Assembly (NCBI GenBank): GCA_009746045.1
Contig: RPFO01000829.1
Span: forward strand, 1-64,000
Source: Mesostigma viride
Lineage: Eukaryota; Streptophyta; Mesostigmatophyceae; Mesostigmatales; Mesostigmataceae
Direction of reading: 5' to 3'
Length of the DNA stretch: 64,000 bases
The notes beneath the pieces are model-generated. The model had not been told where the DNA came from and made no database searches. It saw only the letters and a list, made by a program, of their open reading frames with translations. Made by a program: the position numbers and the translations under genes. The number at the start of each line of letters is the position of its first letter. Position 1 is the stretch's first letter. Positions 19,820 through 27,238 of this stretch are shown here, in pieces.

Positions 19820-21105
19820 TGGAGATGGAGATAGTGGAGATTCATCTCCATACCCCCCCCTCCCTTCTCCCAAAACTTTTCTGGCAGGAAATACTCACGC
19901 AAATTCCAATATTGTCCCGTGGAATCCTAACTGTCCAATTCCAAGTATTTTACGCGATGGTGACAGACGCCAGCACGGGGTGGAGATAGTGGAGATGGAG
20001 GTGGAGATAGGTACCTCCACCACTTTGACCTTTGTGTTTCGAAAAGGAGAAGGATTTTGGAGGAAAGGAACAGCGGGATCGGTTCGGGGGAGTCTCTAGG
20101 ATTCTGATAAACCGGGTTTCATGACAAGTTTCTCGGTGCTCGAGAGCCAGTCCTCGGGATTCCACGGAGTGGAGATAGTGGAGATAGTGGAGATGCATCT
20201 CCATACCCCCCCCTCCTTCCAAAAACTTTTTTGGCTGGAACGGAATGCAGTCTCTGCGCTGGCAGGTGCCGGGAAATGCTATGAATATACATAAAATTTT
20301 ATGGGCAGCAGAGAGAAATAGTTGTAAATATACAAAATTTTATGGGCAGCAGAGGGAAACTTTTATACTTCCCGTGGAATATATACAAAATTTTATGGGC
20401 AGCAGAGGGAAACTTTTATACTTCCCGTGGAATATATACAAAATTTTATGGGCAGCAGAGGGAAACTTTTATACTTCCCGTGGAATATATACAAAATTTT
20501 ATGGGCAGCAGAGAGAAATAGTTGTAAATATACAAAATTTTATGGGCAGCAGAGAGACAGTGCTTGGCGGCAGATGCGAGAACTCTGGTCCAGGAAAAAG
20601 TTTTTCAAGGGAGGGGGGGGTATGGAGATGAATCTCCACTATCTCCACTATCTCCACTCTGTCGAATGCCGAGAATTCTCCCCACCCGGTGGGAACTGGG
20701 TCGAGAGAGGGGCGGGCACGGAAAGCCAGAGAGTCGCCTGATCGCATCCCGCTATCCGTTTCCTCCAAAAGCCTTCTCCTTTTCCAAACACAAAGGTCAA
20801 AGTCGTGGAGGTACCTATCTCCACCTCCATCTCCACTATCTCCACTCCGTCACCGCCCGGGAAAGTTTTTCGAGAGGAGGGGGGGGTATGGAGATGCATC
20901 TCCACTATCTCCACTATCTCCACCGCCCGCGCACCCTCTTATGCTGTCACGCGTCACCATCGCGTAAAATACTTATAATTGGACAGTTAGGATTCCACGG
21001 GACAATATTGGAATTTGCATGAGTATTTCCTGCCAGAAAAGTTTTGGGAGAAGGGAGGGGGGGGTATGGAGATGCATCTCCACTATCTCCACTATCTCCA
21101 CCCCC
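19820..21105. repeat. Nested imperfect inverted repeat
   Basis: The block 19822-19968 (with CAATATTGTCCCGTGGAATC) is inverted at 20945-21100. The block about 19975-20090 (with TAGGTACCTCCAC and GACCTTTGTGTTTCG) is inverted at about 20745-20850. The block 20165-20240 is inverted at 20590-20660. Together they can form a long cruciform with the iterons in the loop. Confidence 0.8.
20284..20568. repeat. AT-rich tandem repeat, six units
   Basis: Six copies of AAAATTTTATGGGCAGCAGA occur in direct order. The central units are 53 bp long and contain CTTCCCGTGGAA. The outer units are shorter (about 41 bp) and carry AAATAGTTGTAAATA instead. Iteron-like arrays in AT-rich DNA between inverted repeats are typical of replication origins; that role is inferred. 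Confidence 0.85.
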
Positions 21106-21236
21106 TATGCCAGAATTAGAGGAGACTCATTGTGGGCACGCATGTTTGAGACACAAGTCGAGTTTGCATTAAAAATAGGATTACGAGTTTAATAAATAGG
21201 AGAGAGGGGCTGACAGAGGTCTATTCCCCACAGTAT

Positions 21237-21980
21237 TCACAGTTTGACAGAGGCGGCCATGTCGTGCAGGCTCTTGCACGGATCGAAGCTGGCATCCAAG
21301 TCCAGATCGTCAAAGTTGCAGCCGAAGAACGTGTCATCCACGTCCAGATCCTGGCGGGGGGACTTGCTCCCCACCTCCTCCTCCTCCTCGGAGGAGGTGT
21401 AAGAGTACGAGGGGACGGAGCCTTCGAAATCGCTCATCTCGTGATCGGAAGGAGCCTGCTCCTCCTCCTCCTCCTGCTCCTCCTCCTCGACTTGGTCGAC
21501 AGAAACGGGGGCCTCGCGATTTTCCCTGTCCATCCGGGCCAGACGGGCATTCTCCAGCTCGCGAGCGGCGTTTTCGCGGCCCAAAATCTCGTCGCGAGTC
21601 ACCACCCAGGCGGCAAGCGGGTTGCCGCGAGAGAAATCGGAGCACCGCATGGAGAGTCTGGGCAGATCCTTGACTCTGGCGCCCATCCCGTCGTGCGGAG
21701 GCTTGAAATCGCGGCGGCGGCGGGAGGGAACGCACACCTTCTTCGGGGCGGGGAAGTTCTCGTCACGGGGCGTTTCGAAGAGCCCCATTTCGTGCTTCAT
21801 CCGCTGCCATAGCTCCTCCTCGATCCTCTGCTTCTCGGCCTTGTTGCGCTTTGCGTTGGCGAGGCGTTTGGAGCGGCACTTGGAACAGCGACTCGTGCGC
21901 TTGCAACCGCGCTTGGGGAGGAACTCGTCGCTGTCCTTCGGGAAACGCAGGCCGCAATCGCGGCAGGCCGCAGTCGCCAT
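21237..21980 (-). CDS. Acidic protein with N-terminal zinc ribbon
   Basis: A 247-residue protein. The N-terminus has CRDC and CSKC about 26 residues apart, a likely zinc ribbon, followed by a Lys/Arg-rich helix. The middle contains a basic RRRRDF patch. The C-terminal third has runs of Glu, Ser and Asp and ends in an acidic and hydrophobic segment (TFFGCNFDDLDLDASFD), which resembles a transcription activation domain. It is likely a viral transcription regulator; whether it binds the CCCGTGG sites is speculation. The ATG at 21980 follows a TATAAAA box (minus strand, 22053-22059) and a GAGAG-rich leader. Confidence 0.7.
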   Translation of the reverse strand: MATAACRDCGLRFPKDSDEFLPKRGCKRTSRCSKCRSKRLANAKRNKAEKQRIEEELWQRMKHEMGLFETPRDENFPAPKKVCVPSRRRRDFKPPHDGMGARVKDLPRLSMRCSDFSRGNPLAAWVVTRDEILGRENAARELENARLARMDRENREAPVSVDQVEEEEQEEEEEQAPSDHEMSDFEGSVPSYSYTSSEEEEEVGSKSPRQDLDVDDTFFGCNFDDLDLDASFDPCKSLHDMAASVKL

Positions 21981-22377
21981 GGCAGGAAATGGAAAGGGTT
22001 CGAGAGCGTGAGAGAGAGAGCGAGAGTGCGTGCGACGAGGAGGGCGGCGGGGTTTTATACCCGCGCGGTGCTCGCCTCGCCGCGTGAAAAAATTACGCGG
22101 TCGGCGGTTAGGTTCCGTTACGTGTCCGTGGACATTTATTCTGGCGCGAGACGCGCCACGTCTCCTCCGAAAACCGTTACATCCCCGTGCCGGGCCGCGG
22201 TTACGGACGGACTAGACGGCGGTTACGCGCCGACCGCCAGCCGTTACGGTACCACGGGCCGACCAGCGGGCCACGGGACGACCCAGAGACGGTACACCGC
22301 AGGGACCCAGGAGGGGGCCCTGGGAGGGACCCAAGGGGGGGGGAATTAAAAACACGTATTCTGTTGTAACTGCGGCG
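21981..22377. promoter_or_regulatory. Promoter region at the block boundary
   Basis: TATA box on the minus strand at 22053-22059 and several GGTTACG boxes. A CCACGGG near 22270 is the last site before the compact right block; CCCGTGG is rare beyond it. The region ends in G-rich DNA (GGGGGGGGGAATTAAAAAC) just before the PhyH gene. Confidence 0.55.
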
Positions 22378-23325
22378 ATGGAGGAATTGGACGACAGGGG
22401 GTTTCTCGTTATGAGGGGCGCGCTGGCAGAATCGGATATTAAAGAAGGAGTAGCGTGCATTCGCAAGAATGAAGTCGATTACGCGGCTATGGAGTCCTTC
22501 ATCCGTCAAAGAATGTTGCAGAGCGTTCGACAACGGCTCGCGTGGGGCAAAGTCGATTTCGTCAAATTTCGAGTAAGCGACAACAACAACTCTGCGGATG
22601 CGTCGAGTTTCCACAGAGATATCATTTATCAGGGTCGCGAAAATCCGTTTACTCCGCCGTTTTACACGTGTCTCACGTATCTGGACACGACAGTGATGGA
22701 ACTCATCCCCGGCTCTCACAAACGAGTCGCCTATTCTTGGCTTGAACTCCCGAGTCTGCACGCAAGCCGATTGCAACTAGAAATGAATCCCGGAGACCTG
22801 CTCGTGTTTCACTCTTCTCTACTTCACCGCGGACTGTTCACTGAGAAGCTAGAACACCGGCGTTTGGTGCAGGTTTTCGAGGTTTTTCTGGACCCGAAGT
22901 GCCTCTCCACCGTCGTGCACGTCAGAGGCAGGGAAGCATACAGTGATTTCATGATCCGAGCGAGTCGCACGGGAGGAATTGTAAAGTCCCTGATCGATTA
23001 TCTCGCGTTTGCGAACGCTGCAAGGGGTTACGGCGTGGGATTTAGAATTCCAGAGAAGTGCGGATTGGATAACACGCTGTATTTCTCGTCCGAGGGGCTC
23101 AGAAATAGGGTGGAGATCAAGTCGGGGACGTGGCAGGAAATAAACAAGTACGTGATGAACCCGCGACTTGACTTGAGGGATCTTCCAGACGAGTCGTATT
23201 CGACGTACAATTTTCACGTGTTCATTCGAACACCGTTGGTGTTTATGATCGTGATCACGCTGCTTTTGGCGCTGACGGGAGTGTACGGGTTCACAAAATT
23301 GTACCGTAATGTTCGGAATGTCTAA
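22378..23325 (+). CDS. Membrane-anchored PhyH-like 2-oxoglutarate/Fe(II) oxygenase
   Basis: A 315-residue protein. Iron-ligand pattern: His79-x-Asp81 (SFHRDI) and a distal His150 (LLHRGLF), with Arg161/Arg162 about 12 residues later as the 2-oxoglutarate-binding candidate. The GSHKR and NPGDLLVFH segments match the phytanoyl-CoA dioxygenase-like fold. Residues about 283-305 form a transmembrane helix, leaving a short tail. The catalytic domain would sit on one face of a membrane. The substrate cannot be told from sequence; lipids, proteins or nucleic acids are all possible for this superfamily. The gene is intact. Confidence 0.8.
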   Translation: MEELDDRGFLVMRGALAESDIKEGVACIRKNEVDYAAMESFIRQRMLQSVRQRLAWGKVDFVKFRVSDNNNSADASSFHRDIIYQGRENPFTPPFYTCLTYLDTTVMELIPGSHKRVAYSWLELPSLHASRLQLEMNPGDLLVFHSSLLHRGLFTEKLEHRRLVQVFEVFLDPKCLSTVVHVRGREAYSDFMIRASRTGGIVKSLIDYLAFANAARGYGVGFRIPEKCGLDNTLYFSSEGLRNRVEIKSGTWQEINKYVMNPRLDLRDLPDESYSTYNFHVFIRTPLVFMIVITLLLALTGVYGFTKLYRNVRNV

Positions 23326-23364
23326 ATCAATCTCGGGATAAAAATTCGTCCCTGTAAAGTATAC

Positions 23365-23478
23365 ATGCCTAAACGCGCCTGCCGAGCTGTAACGAAAAAG
23401 GGCAGAGGAAAACCTCAAAAAAGCATTGACGATCTCGGAACAAGCTTCGGAAAGGGCGAACGTTCCAGAAGGGGGTGA
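23365..23478 (+). CDS. Tiny basic protein with CRAVTKKG motif
   Basis: A 37-residue reading frame starting MPKRACRAVTKKGRGK. It matches the first half of the Cys-x3-Thr-x-Lys/Arg motif of neighbours 23533, 23909 and 27144, but lacks the second Cys. It is short, so it could be chance; the location among similar genes supports it. Confidence 0.4.
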   Translation: MPKRACRAVTKKGRGKPQKSIDDLGTSFGKGERSRRG

Positions 23479-23532
23479 GAGGCCCATGCCGCGTGTATAA
23501 ACAGTTTTGTTGTTTTATAATTATATACAGCG

Positions 23533-23895
23533 ATGCCGAAAAAGTGCAGAAAACTCACGGCGCGAAAGACAAAATGCAAAAACAACGCCGGGAAAAACGG
23601 CGTTTGCGCGGTGCACGCCTCTCACACCGCTCGATCCATAAACGCACTACTCCCAGTTACAGGGGATTCCTTGGATCCACACCCCCGACTCGTTGATAAC
23701 ATGCCCCTTTTGGGCCAAATGCTTCCCGAGCTGCCGTTAAGGCCTGTGACTGCGCGTCGACTTTATCGCCCTTCTGCAGAACTTTTGGGTGCGGCGTCCA
23801 CAGAAAGCCGGGCTTCTACTACACTTCCGGGTCATCTTACAATGAACGTGCATCAAAATCGCGCCACGAGGAAACGCCATGCCAGGAGGCGTTAA
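23533..23895 (+). CDS. Small basic protein with N-terminal C-x3-T...C...C-x2-H motif
   Basis: A 120-residue protein. It starts MPKKCRKLTARKTKCKNNAG, with a further Cys and His at CAVH, giving a Cys-Cys-Cys-His set that could bind one zinc ion. The rest is Pro/Leu/Arg-rich with a very basic end (RKRHARRR). The same N-terminal motif opens the minus-strand protein 23909-24598. The tail suggests nucleic-acid binding. No named family is claimed. Confidence 0.6.
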   Translation: MPKKCRKLTARKTKCKNNAGKNGVCAVHASHTARSINALLPVTGDSLDPHPRLVDNMPLLGQMLPELPLRPVTARRLYRPSAELLGAASTESRASTTLPGHLTMNVHQNRATRKRHARRR

Positions 23896-23908
23896 GTCCT
23901 GTTTGGGG

Positions 23909-24598
23909 TTAATAGTGATGCCCGGTCCTTTGTTTGTACATATTTTCCAAAGCATACCGCCGTTCCTCTAAAGCAGCTTGATTTTTCACATTTTGTATCG
24001 CGCGTTCTGACTGCCTTGCGACATTGTTAAGTAAAAAATCATGTTTAGCGCTCCATTCTTTATGATCTTCAGTCTCCTGCATGCTTGCTACGGGTCTTTG
24101 GAACCAAGTCCGGGGCTGCAAGAGACGAAACGGAGGACGCTGCGAAACGAAGCGGAACCCCGGCTCTGGTGGCGGGTTGTTGGCAGAAAAATCTTCCAAC
24201 TCGATTTGAGCACGATCTATTGCTTCACTTGCTTCATTAAACTCAGCGGCTAACGCATTTTCGGTCGCATTTCGGGTTTGTTTGTTATTAAACAGCATCG
24301 CTTCAGGAACGCGCGATCTTAACGTTGTGCTGGACGCGTGCAAGTTCATTCTGCTTTCGGGGTCGAGAATTGCGACGACTTGGTTAAACGGTTCGGGGTT
24401 CATCAACTCAAGCGGTGACTGCCCGGCTATAGGGTCGGAACGTTCGGAGCTATAGGGCCCGGCTGTTTTTACGCGATGCCTGCGAGGCTTCGATCGCTTG
24501 CTCATAGTAGCGTGTTGTGTGCATTTAGCGCTTCTTTTTCCGCAACAGGAACGCGTGCACTGACGCCCTTTGGCCGTAAACGCGCGACACCTGGACAT
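23909..24598 (-). CDS. Protein with Cys motif and F-box-like segment
   Basis: A 229-residue protein. The N-terminus MSRCRAFTAKGRQCTRSCCG continues to CTQH, the same small zinc motif as in 23533. After a basic linker, residues about 60-100 (SPLELMNPEPFNQVVAILD and the Leu/Ser-rich part after it) look like an F-box. The rest is helical and charged, rich in Glu, Asn and Arg. It converges on 23533-23895 with 13 bases between the stops. An SCF-adaptor function is a guess from a weak match. Confidence 0.6.
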   Translation of the reverse strand: MSRCRAFTAKGRQCTRSCCGKRSAKCTQHATMSKRSKPRRHRVKTAGPYSSERSDPIAGQSPLELMNPEPFNQVVAILDPESRMNLHASSTTLRSRVPEAMLFNNKQTRNATENALAAEFNEASEAIDRAQIELEDFSANNPPPEPGFRFVSQRPPFRLLQPRTWFQRPVASMQETEDHKEWSAKHDFLLNNVARQSERAIQNVKNQAALEERRYALENMYKQRTGHHY

Positions 24599-24742
24599 TT
24601 ATAGAATGTAACGCAAAAAAAAAAACACTGACTTCTTCAGAATTTGTGAGTTACTATCGACCAATAAGCAAAGGACAAAGTATACGCAACTTGTGAGTAA
24701 AGTATGCAACTTCGTGTAAGAACGCGTTCGTTCCGCCCCCGG

Positions 24743-25030
24743 TTATATGTCCGCCTACGATGACATCAGCGTGTTCGGACAATGAGACTATTTGTTTGTC
24801 TTGTGGTTTTGCAAGTCTTCACCATACTCTCATCCAAAGAGAGCGGAAATGGCTCTTCTCGCCGCTCGAGCCTCTTTTACCCATCCGCTTTTTGTACTCG
24901 CAAGTGAAAACGCCAAGCACTGGATATTTACTCTCAAAAGCCTCCCGGGTTTTACGGTGGATGAAAACAAGGAAATCAAGGTCAGGAAAGATGACCGACT
25001 TATTCTCGGGAAGGACCTCTGCCACGCAGC
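24743..25030 (+). repeat. Promoter-plus-KilA-N duplication, copy 1
   Basis: About 280 bp including the upstream segment (TATATGTCCGCCTACGATGA...) and the first part of the KilA-N gene is almost identical to 25947-26230. It shows that the promoter and gene start were duplicated together. The intervening gene (25489) is more diverged. Confidence 0.8.
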
Positions 25031-25340
25031 TTCGAATGGTACAAAATTATTCAAAAACTGGTGGAGGCTTGACAGCGTGCGCGAGTTCGCTGAAGAATTG
25101 AAGTCCGATATCGAGGGTCGGATCACAACTGATCCGACCTCCGCCACGGTATATGAAGAGGTCACTACCGGCTTAAACGACGAGCGCGGGACTTGGATTC
25201 ATCCCCGTCTCGTCACCCAGATGGCAGCATGGCTGAGTCCCAAGTTTGCCGTCAAGGCAGGGTCGTGGGTAGACCGCATCCTGTCGATCCAAAAGATCTG
25301 CGAGTCGTACGGTATAACCGTCACTTCTGAAACTCTGTGA
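24849..25340 (+). CDS. KilA-N domain protein 1
   Basis: A 163-residue protein. Residues about 15-145 fit a KilA-N domain: a VRKDDRL strand, DLCHAAS, then LFKNWWRL and the signature HPRLVTQMAAWLSPKFAVK. KilA-N is a DNA-binding domain common in large DNA viruses and phages. The protein ends shortly after the domain, unlike the third copy, which continues with a C-terminal region. The start at 24849 is used because it aligns with all three copies; an upstream ATG (24792) would lie in the duplicated promoter. Confidence 0.85.
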   Translation: MALLAARASFTHPLFVLASENAKHWIFTLKSLPGFTVDENKEIKVRKDDRLILGKDLCHAASNGTKLFKNWWRLDSVREFAEELKSDIEGRITTDPTSATVYEEVTTGLNDERGTWIHPRLVTQMAAWLSPKFAVKAGSWVDRILSIQKICESYGITVTSETL

Positions 25341-25488
25341 AAGAGATAGTAAGCTATTTATATATATTTAATGAATCTTTCCACATCCTGATGACATCGG
25401 CGTCTTCGCACTCAGTGTCTATAAGTTTGTCTTGCGTTGGTGTGAACCCTGACTCTGCTTCCATCATTCTCGGATAGAACGATCGGCC

Positions 25489-25926
25489 ATGGCTCTTCAC
25501 ATCCCTCGAACCTCTTTTACCCACCCGCTTTTTGTACTGGCCAGCGAGAACGCCAAGCACTGGATATTCACTCTTAAAAACCTTCCAGGTTTCACGGTGG
25601 ACGAAAAGAAAGAAGTCAAAGTCCGGAAAATCGACCGTTTAATCCTCGGGAGGGATCTTTGCCACGCAGCTTCAAATGGCACCAAAGCATTCAAGGACTG
25701 GTGGAGGGGCGACAACGCACAAGCGTTTGCGAGGTCGTTAGAAAGACGTCTCGGGGGTCGAGGAGGAAACGCTCCGACCTCGACAAGCGTCTCTGAGACC
25801 GTGGCAACCGGTCCAAACGACGATCGCGGCGTGTGGATCCACCCGAAGCTTGTGAACTCGTTGGCGATGTGGATCAGTCCAGACTTTGCCATCGAGGCCA
25901 TGGACTGGGTGGACCGACTTTTATAA
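25489..25926 (+). CDS. KilA-N domain protein 2
   Basis: A 145-residue protein, the most diverged of the three. The same domain is seen (DLCHAASNG, FKDWWRG, HPKLVNSLAMWISPDFAIE). It ends right after the domain. It lies between the two more similar copies, and its upstream sequence differs, so it is probably the older duplicate. Role: likely sequence-specific DNA binding. Confidence 0.83.
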   Translation: MALHIPRTSFTHPLFVLASENAKHWIFTLKNLPGFTVDEKKEVKVRKIDRLILGRDLCHAASNGTKAFKDWWRGDNAQAFARSLERRLGGRGGNAPTSTSVSETVATGPNDDRGVWIHPKLVNSLAMWISPDFAIEAMDWVDRLL

Positions 25927-25946
25927 CCAACTTCGTGTCAGAGTCG

Positions 25947-26230
25947 GTTATATGTCCGCCTACGATGACATCAGCGTGTTCGGACAATGAGACTTTTTGT
26001 TTGTCTTGTGGTTTTGCAAGTCTTCACCATACTCTCATCCAAAGAGAGCGGAAATGGCTCTTCTCGCCGCTCGAGCCTCTTTTACCCATCCGCTTTTTGT
26101 ACTCGCAAGTGAAAACGCCAAGCACTGGATATTCACTCTCAAAAGCCTTCCGGGTTTTACGGTGGATGAAAACAAGGAAATCAAGGTCAGGAAAAATGAC
26201 CGACTTATTCTCGGGAAGGACCTTTGCCAC
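25947..26230 (+). repeat. Promoter-plus-KilA-N duplication, copy 2
   Basis: Partner of 24743-25030. The identity covers the non-coding leader as well as the first about 60 codons, suggesting recent duplication or gene conversion. Confidence 0.8.
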
Positions 26231-27100
26231 GCAGCCTCCAACGGTAAGAGGCTGTTCACGAACTGGTGGAGGCTTGGTACCGTTCAAGAGTTTGTCAAGG
26301 AGCTGGAAGAGGATCTGAGGGGTCCTCTCACATCTGAGACGACCTCCACCACGGTCTATGAAGAGGTCACTACCGGCTTAAACGACGAGCGCGGGTATTG
26401 GATTCATCCCCGTCTTGTCACCCAGATGGCAGCATGGCTGAGTCCCAAGTTTGCCGTCAAGGCAGGGTCGTGGGTGGACCGCATCCTGGCGGGCGACATC
26501 ACCATGATGGAGGTGGTGCGAGACGCTCACGACGCGGCCCACGGCACCACGACGACGGTCGCAATCAAAACCGAACTCGGCGAGTCTCGCAAGCGTCCGA
26601 ACTACGTGGAGCCTGTCCGAACGCTCCCTCCGAGCATGCGCGTGATTGCCAAGGATACCCAACACAAGTTCGGCGACTTCGTGTCCTCCGTCCTGCCTAA
26701 AGAACGAATCGGCACCATGATGATGTTCTTGGGAGACAAGGCCTGCGAGGCGGCAACAGGAGACACAGCGAGTGCGCTTAAGCGACTTAATGGTATCAAC
26801 ACTGGCAGTGCTCGAGACGTGATGAACGACGAGCAGCTCGAGAACGTCGATTACTTCTTGCGCAAAGTCATGAGACGCGCAAAAGCTGCTGGGGATCAAG
26901 TCGACCTTCACGAGATTGCAGTCGACGTGAAGAGAGACATGGCGACGTTCGTCGCGCCTTCGACGGGGCCCACGCCGAAAGAGATCGTGAAAAAGAACAA
27001 GCAAGACATAAAAGACGATTTGTCTGTCACGCGCCCTTTGAACGTCGAGAGGTTCACGAGGCGCGCCTTGATCAAAAGCGCGCAAGAGTCGGCCGCCTGA
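26054..27100 (+). CDS. KilA-N domain protein 3 with C-terminal extension
   Basis: A 348-residue protein. The N-terminal 150 residues are the KilA-N domain, very close to copy 1. After a linker rich in Thr and Ala comes a C-terminal region (about residues 195-345) with helices and many charged residues (KDTQHKFGDFVSSVL, then RRAKAAGDQVDLHE). Two-part proteins of this type are typical of viral KilA-N genes. The two shorter copies may have lost the C-terminal part or act as competitors for DNA sites; this is inferred. Confidence 0.85.
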   Translation: MALLAARASFTHPLFVLASENAKHWIFTLKSLPGFTVDENKEIKVRKNDRLILGKDLCHAASNGKRLFTNWWRLGTVQEFVKELEEDLRGPLTSETTSTTVYEEVTTGLNDERGYWIHPRLVTQMAAWLSPKFAVKAGSWVDRILAGDITMMEVVRDAHDAAHGTTTTVAIKTELGESRKRPNYVEPVRTLPPSMRVIAKDTQHKFGDFVSSVLPKERIGTMMMFLGDKACEAATGDTASALKRLNGINTGSARDVMNDEQLENVDYFLRKVMRRAKAAGDQVDLHEIAVDVKRDMATFVAPSTGPTPKEIVKKNKQDIKDDLSVTRPLNVERFTRRALIKSAQESAA

Positions 27101-27143
27101 TCCCGACACGTGTAGTTTTTTTGAAGTGAATTAGTATGCGATC

Positions 27144-27209
27144 ATGAAGTGCGGACGCACGACGGCTAAGGGAGGAAGATGCGCGATTGTTGTGAAGAAG
27201 GCAATATAG
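27144..27209 (+). CDS. Tiny protein with CGRTTAKGGRC motif
   Basis: A 21-residue frame, MKCGRTTAKGGRCAIVVKKA plus Ile, repeating the Cys-x3-Thr-x-Lys-Gly-x2-Cys pattern of the neighbours. It may be a truncated gene of that family or a real micro-protein. Listed because the motif is specific; the length gives low confidence. Confidence 0.3.
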   Translation: MKCGRTTAKGGRCAIVVKKAI

Positions 27210-27238
27210 GGCGGGTTAATATGAAAATTCTGAATAAA

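Larger units (their letters stand above)
19516..21236. other. Non-coding region, candidate origin or control region
   Basis: No convincing gene in 1.7 kb. It consists of a nested inverted repeat (about 19820-20240 against 20590-21105) surrounding a tandem repeat (20284-20568). Five copies of a module (a C8/G8 run, then TATGGAGATGCATCTCC and CTATCTCCAC repeats) lie in alternating orientation near 19850, 20205, 20615, 20885 and 21065. Short open frames here are repeat shadows. Confidence 0.7.

Noticed and set aside
20245-21022. Several open frames in the 20 kb repeat region
   Set aside because: They read through tandem and inverted repeats and encode only repeat-derived sequence.
26378-27109. 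243-codon frame opposite KilA-N gene 3
   Set aside because: Antisense of a well-supported gene.
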